Below are positions 17,149 through 24,193 of a stretch of DNA of 46,492 nucleotides, one piece after another; the first letter of the stretch is position 1, and every line of letters starts with the position of its first letter. Both the position numbers and the translations under genes were made by a program. Where the stretch lies: the NCBI GenBank assembly GCA_902776475.1, contig CACYQD010000033.1, positions 1 through 46,492 of the forward strand. Reading direction: 5' to 3'. The DNA is from an uncultured Prevotellaceae bacterium. GTDB taxonomy: Bacteria; Bacteroidota; Bacteroidia; Bacteroidales; Bacteroidaceae. The notes beneath the pieces are model-generated. The model was given only the letters and a program-made list of their open reading frames with translations, had not been told where the DNA came from and did not search any database.

Positions 17149-19239
17149 TCAATATTTCAAGGTATATGAGATGGAGGGTACAATGCCAAACATCGCAGTC
17201 TGTTGGGCGGTGGTGCCCGATGGCTTGTCTTCATCGTTGATGAAACGGATGACATAGGGGTTGTATCGGTTGTAGGCATTGTAGATGCCAAACGACCAGA
17301 TGCGGGTGGCATGCCGCAGCCGTTTGGTATGGGTGGCACTGAGGTCGAGACGGTGACTGGCAGGGGCACGGTAACCATTGCGTTCGGCATAATAGTAATA
17401 GGTTCTGTCGTTGATGTCGTATTTGCTGCTCGGGGCAGTCAGTGCCTGACCGGTGTTGTAACGCCACATGGCAGAGAATTCCCAACCCCGGCGGCCCTCG
17501 AGGATGCCGATGATGCAGAAGTCGTGACGACGGTCGTTGGAGGCTGTGTACCATTCGCCGTTGTTGATGCCGGCAATCTTGTTTTCCGACCACGACAGGG
17601 TGTAACTGGCCCAGCCAGTCAACTTTCCTTTGTTTTTGTGGGCGCAGAGTTCAAGTCCATAAGCGCGTCCGCGACCTCCAAGCAACAGACGCTCTATCTC
17701 TATTTCAGAATAAAACGATTTTCCGTCGCGGTAGTCATAGACGTTGTGGATAGTCTTGAAATAGGCTTCCGCGGAGAAGTCATAGTCGCTGCCAGAAGTC
17801 ATTCCTGCCCATCCTGCAGCCACCTGATCGGCCACCTCGGGCTTGAGGAGGTTGCTGGACATGGTGTAGCGGTCGAAGGGCATCGACATCGAACTGCCAC
17901 GGATGGCATGGATATCCTGCGTCATGCGGCTGTAGCCTATCTTGATGCTTTGGTGGGGAGTGATTTGCCAGTTGGCGCTGAAACGGGGCTCCAGATGGGT
18001 ATAGGTCTTCACGATATGTCCGCTGCCGGGATGGTCGGTATGGGTGATATTACCCTCATCGTCGAGATGGTAATAGGGCGCTCCGCCGAGAACGCTGTGC
18101 ATTTGCAGGCGCAGGCCGGACGATAACTCCAGGTGGTCGGCGACCTTCCATTCCTGTTGCATCCAGACGGCGTTGGTCCATGCATCACGCTTCTCTCTTT
18201 GATGCAACAGGTTGATGTCCCATTCGGCAGACTGCAACTGCAAGTAAGTTGACTCCCAGCCATATTTGAGGGTCATGCGCTGAGTGGGCATCCAACGCTG
18301 GTCATGATGCAGCGTGAGATGCTTGATAAAACCTTTCATCGTATAGTAGATGTCGAGCATGTCGATGCCCACGTCACTGCCGAAGTGACTGAAGGTGAGT
18401 TGAGTGTTGGCATGATGATTGTCGCTGAACGTATGCAGCCAACTCGCATTGGCGGTCGTGTTGCCCCAATTCATGTCCATCAAGTCCTCTACTCCCATGT
18501 TGTCCCGGCCCCGGAAGAAAGTCAGCGACAGACGGTCGCGGTGTGACAGACGGAAGGAGAACTGCAGGTTGGTGTCATAGAAATTAAGCGTATTGTTCTT
18601 GTAGTCCTTCGTCATTTTGAGAAACAGGTCAAGATAGGAGCGGCGGGCGGTGAAGAGAAAGGAGGAACGGTCAGTCTGAATGGGGCCTTCTGCTGATACG
18701 CTGGCAGAGAGCAGGCCGATGGAACCGCCATAATGATATTGACGCATGTCGCCCACACGAGTGTTGATGTCAAACACAGAGGAGGTGCCACCACCAAAAA
18801 CGGCGGGCACCATCCCTTTGTAGAGAGAGGCATTGTTGAGCGCTCCGTCGTAGAAGGTGGAAAAAAGGCCCATCAGATGACCGGCATTGTAGATGGTGGC
18901 CCCGTCAAGCAGGATGAGATTTTGCGCAGAGGTGCCGCCTCTCACCTGATAGCCGCTGGATGCTTCGCTCTCGCTCTTCACACCTGGCAACAGTTGCAGA
19001 TTCTTGATGATGTCGCGCTCACCAAAAATCGATGGCACTTTGGCCATCGTGGCGATATCAATTTTTTCCACACCCACCTGTACCTCTTCAAGTCTGCGCT
19101 GAGCCGAACGCGAATTCACGGTCAGTTCTTCAAGCGTGTCTTCACGGACCACATCGTCCTGAGCGATGAGGCTGGTACTGGCTGAGAGACATAAGAGGAT
19201 GAGTGTCAGACAATACTTATGCAGAATTTGATGTGTCAT
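17149..19239 (-). CDS. TonB-dependent outer-membrane receptor
   Basis: I place the start at 19239 (MTHQILHKYCLTLILLC), which gives a normal signal peptide and 696 residues. A longer in-frame extension to 19350 has no such signal. After cleavage near LIAQDD comes a plug domain: RDIIKNLQLLPGVKSESEASSGYQVRGG and NLILLDGATIYN. A 22-strand-type barrel follows, ending in an aromatic residue (YTLKY). The CarboxypepD_reg-like domain that usually precedes the plug in Bacteroidota receptors is absent. The DUF4249 gene follows after 16 bp. No SusD is present, so the ligand is unlikely to be a typical PUL glycan. Confidence 0.9.
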   Translation of the reverse strand: MTHQILHKYCLTLILLCLSASTSLIAQDDVVREDTLEELTVNSRSAQRRLEEVQVGVEKIDIATMAKVPSIFGERDIIKNLQLLPGVKSESEASSGYQVRGGTSAQNLILLDGATIYNAGHLMGLFSTFYDGALNNASLYKGMVPAVFGGGTSSVFDINTRVGDMRQYHYGGSIGLLSASVSAEGPIQTDRSSFLFTARRSYLDLFLKMTKDYKNNTLNFYDTNLQFSFRLSHRDRLSLTFFRGRDNMGVEDLMDMNWGNTTANASWLHTFSDNHHANTQLTFSHFGSDVGIDMLDIYYTMKGFIKHLTLHHDQRWMPTQRMTLKYGWESTYLQLQSAEWDINLLHQREKRDAWTNAVWMQQEWKVADHLELSSGLRLQMHSVLGGAPYYHLDDEGNITHTDHPGSGHIVKTYTHLEPRFSANWQITPHQSIKIGYSRMTQDIHAIRGSSMSMPFDRYTMSSNLLKPEVADQVAAGWAGMTSGSDYDFSAEAYFKTIHNVYDYRDGKSFYSEIEIERLLLGGRGRAYGLELCAHKNKGKLTGWASYTLSWSENKIAGINNGEWYTASNDRRHDFCIIGILEGRRGWEFSAMWRYNTGQALTAPSSKYDINDRTYYYYAERNGYRAPASHRLDLSATHTKRLRHATRIWSFGIYNAYNRYNPYVIRFINDEDKPSGTTAQQTAMFGIVPSISYTLKY

Positions 19240-19242
19240 GTC

Positions 19243-19273
19243 CAAATGTAATTGTAATTTCCGATATGACAAA
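19243..19273 (-). promoter_or_regulatory. Possible promoter of the TonB receptor giving a leaderless transcript
   Basis: Minus strand: TTTG (19273-19270), 19 bp, TACATTTG (19250-19243). The boxes fit, but the ATG is only 3 bp further. The mRNA would then begin at or within the start codon. Confidence 0.4.
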
Positions 19274-19287
19274 ACAATCATTGATTT

Positions 19288-19319
19288 TTTGCAAAATACA
19301 AATAAATAATCTATCTTCG
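19288..19319 (+). promoter_or_regulatory. Promoter of the acyltransferase-3 gene
   Basis: TTTG (19288-19291), 20 bp, TATCTTCG (19312-19319), with one mismatch in the -7 box. The leader would be about 110 nt. It overlaps the region upstream of the TonB receptor, so the two divergent genes may share control. Confidence 0.5.
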
Positions 19320-19436
19320 CATCGTCAACGTTGGAATTGTTGGATTCCATACGAACTCAAGCAAATCGGACATCCCCCTCTGGGCTTGGTATGCACTATC
19401 TTAGAACTCATTTTAATGTATTTATATAAAAGGCGA

Positions 19437-20519
19437 ATGAAAGAACGAATAGCATTTGTAGATTACATCCGCGTGATAGCCTGCCTGCTGGTCATGGTCG
19501 TACACGCCAGTGAGCAGTTTTATAACATGGGGCCAATATCACAGGTTGCCAACGAGGATAACCGTCTTTGGGTGTCGGTCTATGACGGTTTCTTCGGGCG
19601 CATATCCGTGCCGCTGTTTATGATTGTCTCTGCCTTCCTGCTGGTGCCCATGAAACCGGGGATGACGATGAGCAAGTTCTACCATCGGCGCTTCCTGCGT
19701 ATCCTGCCGCCTTTCATTTGCTTCCTGGTGCTTTATGCGCTGTTGCCAGCCACATGGGGCGCTTTCACTTGGGATGAGGCTGTGGACAACCTGAAAATGC
19801 TGCCGTTCAACTTTCCCCTATGGGGTGGTCATCTGTGGTTTATGTATCCACTCATCAGTCTCTATCTCATCATACCAGTCGTGTCTCCTTGGCTTGAAAA
19901 GGCCAGTGCGAAAGAAGAACTGATCTTTCTCGGCATCTTCGCATTCTCCACGCTCACCCCTTGGCTGCACCGTTTCGTGTCGCCTGAACTTTGGGGCGAA
20001 TGCTTTTGGAATCAATATTCCGCCCTGTGGTACTGTTCTGGCTACTTAGGCTATCTCGTGTTGGCTCACTATATTCGTGTGCACCTGAAATGGACTCAAC
20101 AGAAGAGGCTGGCAGTAGGGACTGCCAGTTTTGTGATTGGCGGCTTGTTTACAGCCTGGAGCTTTTGGTGGAAAGCCGTGCCAGGCCTGCAAATGGAGAC
20201 TCCGATGATGGAATGGTCGTGGGAGTTCTGCACGCCCAATGTTCTGCTTGCCACCTTCGGTGCGTTCCTGCTGTTCTCTTGTATCAGGAGGGCTCCCCGA
20301 TGGATTAACGGCTTGGCCAAACTCACCTTCGGCATGTACTTGATGCACATCTTCTTCCTGACGTATATCGCGGAATGGATCATCAGTGGCGATGTAGCCC
20401 ATCCTCTGTTACCCGTATGGCTGGCCATTCCTGCGATAGGATTGCTGACGTTTCTGAGTTGTGCTGTCACCACAAAACTCATTTCATTCATTCCTGGCAG
20501 CAAATACGTGATAGGTTGA
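19437..20519 (+). CDS. Acyltransferase-3 family membrane protein
   Basis: 360 residues from the ATG at 19437 (MKERIAFVDYIRVIACLL). The longer open frame to 19203 runs through the divergent promoter region and lacks family character. The protein has about ten membrane helices. The family signature R-X10-H is in the first helix (R12 to H23 of DYIRVIACLLVMVVHASE). These enzymes O-acetylate or otherwise acylate sugars of LPS, capsule or peptidoglycan across the membrane. The substrate cannot be inferred, and no glycan gene cluster is next to it. Confidence 0.88.
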   Translation: MKERIAFVDYIRVIACLLVMVVHASEQFYNMGPISQVANEDNRLWVSVYDGFFGRISVPLFMIVSAFLLVPMKPGMTMSKFYHRRFLRILPPFICFLVLYALLPATWGAFTWDEAVDNLKMLPFNFPLWGGHLWFMYPLISLYLIIPVVSPWLEKASAKEELIFLGIFAFSTLTPWLHRFVSPELWGECFWNQYSALWYCSGYLGYLVLAHYIRVHLKWTQQKRLAVGTASFVIGGLFTAWSFWWKAVPGLQMETPMMEWSWEFCTPNVLLATFGAFLLFSCIRRAPRWINGLAKLTFGMYLMHIFFLTYIAEWIISGDVAHPLLPVWLAIPAIGLLTFLSCAVTTKLISFIPGSKYVIG

Positions 20520-20535
20520 TGTAGGGGGCCTTTTA

Positions 20536-20613
20536 TTATTCGAAGATGGCATCGATCATCAGCATGACATCTGTCACAGTGATTTTCTCGTCTTCATCCA
20601 TATTGGCCTGGGA
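20536..20613 (-). pseudogene. Remnant of a dockerin-like C-terminus
   Basis: On the minus strand a 25-codon open stretch after a TGA reads SQANMDEDEKITVTDVMLMI, then DAIFE and TAA (20538-20536). The motif D-D-E-KITVTDVM--ID-I is the second half of a type I dockerin-like calcium-binding repeat as found at the C-termini of Prevotella exported proteins. No first half, start codon or body is present, so this is most likely the stump of a lost gene. Confidence 0.5.
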
Positions 20614-20647
20614 TCACATGCCCGCTGGCTCAGGGAGAAGTGGATTG

Positions 20648-22729
20648 CTATTTTGTGATTGTCCCCAGATAGATGTCATCTGCCATGCGTAGGATGACAT
20701 CATGGAGCTCAAGGTCATCGAGGAAGAAGCCCGGTATCGCCTCATAACCAATGCCCGCCCCGAGGATATTGCCGGTGATGGCACCTGTGCTGTCGCTGTC
20801 GCCGCCATGGTTCACCGCAGCGATGAGCGCGTCTTCGAAGTTGTCGAAATGCTTCAGCGCACAGAAAAGTGCAATGGCCAATGCTTCCTCGCCGACCCAT
20901 CCTTCGCCGAGGTGACCGATATTATCCAAATCGGTCTTGCCGTTGTCGAGCTGTAAGATGGCTCGCTCAGCCAATTCCGCCATTCGTTCCACATCGTTAT
21001 GGCAGTCTTTGTATAGCTTGCGGATTACCTCCACACCTTCCATGATGTGGCCTTTCAGACTTTCTTGTGTCGGATGGGTGTCACAGGCAAGTCGGTAGAT
21101 GATGTGTGCCATCAGTGCGGCAGGGATGAATCCCAAAGGATGCTTGTGGGTGAGTTCTGCGGCATCACCTGCGAGACGGTCTGCTTCTTCGATGCCCATC
21201 CTGCCTTCGACGACCGCATAGAGTGGGATAGGAGCCACGCGCATCACGCCGCCACATCCCTTGCTGTTGTTTCCCGGCTTTCTCATTTTCAGAATGGAAT
21301 CGAGTGCGGTCATACAGGTGTTGCCAGGTGCACGTCTTGCGTTCAACTCGGGGATACGGGCAATCCAGCAGTCGTGGTAAGGACATGTTTTCCCTCCTGT
21401 TTGGGTGAAGTACCATTCTATGTAGGCGTTGCTGATGCCGGTGATGTCAGGCATGCCCAGGCGTCTTGCGTTCAGCAAGCCGTTGGCTGTGAAGAGCGTC
21501 ATCTGCGTATCGTCAGAGATGACCGCTTTTCCTGTTTGGCCGTCGGCCGGCTGCCTGTGCTGACGTGTGTCCAGACGTGTGATGCCACGTTGACCATATT
21601 GGTGTTGTATCGCCTTGAAGGTGGATACGAACTCCACGGGATATCCCAAAGCATCGCCGATGGCGCCTCCGATCAGTGATCCACGTATTCTGTCTTTCAG
21701 TATGTCCATCAGATTCTCGTTTTTGTCGTTAATGGATTGGAGTGATTCTTGTCCTGTTGTCTGGTCTTCTGTTTGAGCGTTGAAACTACCTAAAAACTTG
21801 TTCCAGAACGCACTTGCGTCACCGCCATATTCTTCTGTCAGCAGTGTCAGAAACAAATTGGCGTCTTTTCTGATGTCGGTACTGCCATACTGTTCTGGAT
21901 CACGGTTGACTTTCAGATGGGTTATTCTGTAACCGCCGCCGTATTCCTCATACTCGGCTTCGAAGATGCAGATACCGGTCCAACTGCGGTGATAGTGGAT
22001 GGTGTCCTCATCGCAGTACATAAACCAGTGGTCTTCCATGGCTTCGGGTATGTGGCCATACTTGATGATGTGCATCACGTCACTTGGAAGTGCCACATTC
22101 AAGGGGATTGTCGTATTCTTGTCGGGCATTGGCATGACCTTCCAACTGTTCTTAGTAGCCACCTTGGTCTTGGGAGGTATGGGATTCTCTCCATTGAACC
22201 GTTTGGCGGAGTTGCCTGCGCCCATCGTCCACATCTGGAGCGCCTCCGTCTGTTCGGCGGTGGACTGGGTGTGGTCATTCACCTGATCATCCTTCCCGGT
22301 GTTTTCTGTGATGGATGAAGCCGGAGAGTTGTTTTGTGAATGAGCCAGCAACTCCACAAAATCCCTGGGCAGGATGATGTTTCCTTGGTCAATGGCTGCT
22401 TGAAACAAGGGGGCTATCTCTTTTGGGGTGAACGCGGCTATTCCGCAACCGATGCGGGTCACGAGGAATTTACGTTCTGGATGTTGCCGGGCGAAGGCGA
22501 TGAATTCATCCACATAGGGCTTGATGGTCTCCACACCGCCCTGCATGGTGGGGATGGCATAGCTCTGTCCTTGCAGTCCTACGCCCTGTCCCCATACAGC
22601 ACCGAAACGGCTGAAGGCCAGTCGTGCTGCACCTCCACCGTGGGCACCTGCCAGGTTGCTTCCGAAGACGAAGATTTCGTTCGGTTTCAACATGGTTATT
22701 CTATCGGGGGTAAATTCTCTGTTGTACAT
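20648..22729 (-). CDS. Three-part protein: A1S_2505-like domain, unknown domain, ADP-ribosylglycohydrolase
   Basis: I place the start at 22729 (MYNREFTPDR), giving 693 residues; an extension of 19 codons to 22786 has no support. Residues 1-130 match the A1S_2505 'phage non-structural' family: EIFVFGSNLAGAHGGGAA, GQGVGLQGQSYAIPTMQGG, and TRIGCGIAAF. The GSN/GGG and AIPT elements recall macro domains. After a polar linker, residues 195-315 form a compact unknown domain around HYHRSWTGICIFE. Residues 346-693 are an ADP-ribosylglycohydrolase (DraG/ARH): GSLIGGAIGDALG, SDDTQM at 405-410 and GDSDSTGAITG near 643, the two metal sites, both complete. ARH enzymes remove ADP-ribose from proteins or small molecules. 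The gene stands alone. Confidence 0.85.
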   Translation of the reverse strand: MYNREFTPDRITMLKPNEIFVFGSNLAGAHGGGAARLAFSRFGAVWGQGVGLQGQSYAIPTMQGGVETIKPYVDEFIAFARQHPERKFLVTRIGCGIAAFTPKEIAPLFQAAIDQGNIILPRDFVELLAHSQNNSPASSITENTGKDDQVNDHTQSTAEQTEALQMWTMGAGNSAKRFNGENPIPPKTKVATKNSWKVMPMPDKNTTIPLNVALPSDVMHIIKYGHIPEAMEDHWFMYCDEDTIHYHRSWTGICIFEAEYEEYGGGYRITHLKVNRDPEQYGSTDIRKDANLFLTLLTEEYGGDASAFWNKFLGSFNAQTEDQTTGQESLQSINDKNENLMDILKDRIRGSLIGGAIGDALGYPVEFVSTFKAIQHQYGQRGITRLDTRQHRQPADGQTGKAVISDDTQMTLFTANGLLNARRLGMPDITGISNAYIEWYFTQTGGKTCPYHDCWIARIPELNARRAPGNTCMTALDSILKMRKPGNNSKGCGGVMRVAPIPLYAVVEGRMGIEEADRLAGDAAELTHKHPLGFIPAALMAHIIYRLACDTHPTQESLKGHIMEGVEVIRKLYKDCHNDVERMAELAERAILQLDNGKTDLDNIGHLGEGWVGEEALAIALFCALKHFDNFEDALIAAVNHGGDSDSTGAITGNILGAGIGYEAIPGFFLDDLELHDVILRMADDIYLGTITK

Positions 22730-23349
22730 GTCAAATATGATTAATCTTTGTTGAACGGCATCTTTTTCTACGGCGTAAAGGTACAATTTTTTTCTGAAAT
22801 AAAAGAATTTACCCAGACTCTTTCATCAAAACATGAAGGTACAACGGTCTCTATTTTCTCTCCTCTCGATCAATCGAACTATTGTCTTCGCCGATAGTTT
22901 TCATGCTCTGGAGACACAGCAAACTTATCCCTCTCCCTTTGGGAGAGGTTAGGTGAGGGAAATTTTGCAATATTGTCGATCATCCCCTCACCCGTCTCCC
23001 TCAAGGGAGAGGGCCAGTTACCGCCGATAGTCCTCACGCTCAATCAAAACTATTGTCTAAACTCCCAAACTCCTAAACTCCTATAACAATTGTCTAAACT
23101 CCCAAACTCCTAAACTCCTAAACTCCTACAAGTTGAGCAAACTTGTGTCTCCATATAATCAGTTCCTCTATGGTCTTCATATCTTCATGCTCTTCTGCGG
23201 TCGAGCGAGTACAAAATGGTCTTTTTTCTCAAAGAATCGGCTTAAATACTGTTTTTTGCTTGAAAAGGCTTATCTTTGTGTGCTAATTGCCAAAACTGCC
23301 GTTTTGAGTAGAATAACGATAGCGAGAAACAGAGATAAAAAAGCAAGAG
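22730..23349. repeat. 620-bp repeat-rich gene-free region
   Basis: The region holds another copy of the palindrome seen at 9.8-10.1 kb: CCCTCTCCC-N2-GGGAGAGG at 22929-22948 with TTAGGTGAGGG after it, and the inverse form at 22984-23013. A 20-bp sequence, CGCCGATAGTTTTCATGCTC with three changes in copy two, flanks it directly at 22889-22908 and 23022-23041. Next come two 37-bp units starting ATTGTCTAAACTCCC (23052 and 23089) and a run of CTAAACTC units to about 23130. The rest has only the promoter for the MBL gene. No protein is encoded. Confidence 0.7.
23271..23278 (+). promoter_or_regulatory. -7 box upstream of the MBL hydrolase-HrpB pair
   Basis: TATCTTTG, 71 bp before the ATG at 23350. 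No good TTTG is seen at the normal distance. Confidence 0.45.
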
Positions 23350-24189
23350 ATGATGCATATGAAATGGACGGTGTTGGCCGACAACCGCGCAAAAGATCCT
23401 TCATTTAAGACGGAGCATGGATTGTCCATTCTGTTGGAGACGGAACGTAACCGCATCCTGCTCGACACAGGAGCCAGTGATGTGTTTATCCGCAACGCAA
23501 TGCAGATGGGCATTGACCTCGGGACGGTGGATTACGTCTTCGTCTCCCATGGCCATAGTGACCATGCAGGAGGACTGCGCCATTTCATGGAAGTCAACAA
23601 GAGAGCGAAAGTCATCGTCGCCCCAGAAGCCGTCAAAGGGAAGTTCTATTCCCAGAGGAATGGCCTGCACAGCATCACCACGGTGTGGCCGGCGGAAATA
23701 GGGGAGAGGTTCATCATGGTGGACCACACCTGTGAGGTTGCTGACGGTATCCAAGTCATGGCCCATATTCCACAGACTCACCCCATGCCCAAGGGCAACC
23801 GCCATCTGTTCATCAAGGATGATGAGGGGAATTGCCTTCCCGATGATTTCCGGCATGAACTGGCTTTCTATACCGACGGGTTGCTTTTCACAGGCTGCGC
23901 CCATAGTGGTTTGGAGAACATCCTGGCGGCATGCCCCTGGCCTGTAAGCACTGTCGTGGGAGGCTTCCACCTGTTGGACGGTCATGAGTCAAGAGACGAA
24001 CTGTTGGGTCTTGCCCAGAGGCTGACGGACAATTATCCTCAGACGGTCTTCCATACCAGCCATTGCACAGGTGATATCGTGTATGCCATCATGAAAAAGG
24101 CCATGGCCGAACGGCTTCATGCCTTCTGCTGTGGTACAACTTGCGAGACAGGGGAAATGAAAGGAAAGGGTGTTGACGAACTGCGATGA
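23350..24189 (+). CDS. MBL-fold metallo-hydrolase
   Basis: 279 residues, cytoplasmic. The metallo-beta-lactamase signature SHGHSDHAGG is at about 65-74 and binds two metals. Other landmarks are the early LLDTGASD strand, GCAHSGLENI and GGFHLLDG, then HTSHCTG. The last four fit the group annotated as 7,8-dihydropterin-6-methyl-4-(beta-D-ribofuranosyl)aminobenzene-5-phosphate synthase-like. The real reaction in this organism is not known. Start codons at 23350, 23353 and 23359 (MMHM) are all close together. It is followed directly by hrpB. Confidence 0.88.
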   Translation: MMHMKWTVLADNRAKDPSFKTEHGLSILLETERNRILLDTGASDVFIRNAMQMGIDLGTVDYVFVSHGHSDHAGGLRHFMEVNKRAKVIVAPEAVKGKFYSQRNGLHSITTVWPAEIGERFIMVDHTCEVADGIQVMAHIPQTHPMPKGNRHLFIKDDEGNCLPDDFRHELAFYTDGLLFTGCAHSGLENILAACPWPVSTVVGGFHLLDGHESRDELLGLAQRLTDNYPQTVFHTSHCTGDIVYAIMKKAMAERLHAFCCGTTCETGEMKGKGVDELR

Positions 24190-24193
24190 TGGT

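Noticed and set aside
17203-18126. 307-codon plus-strand open frame opposite the TonB receptor
   Set aside because: Antisense shadow; the Val/Gly/Asp-rich composition is what reversed Bacteroidales coding DNA typically gives.
19203-19436. N-terminal extension of the acyltransferase-3 gene
   Set aside because: It runs through the divergent promoter region; the family begins at MKERIAFVDYIRV.
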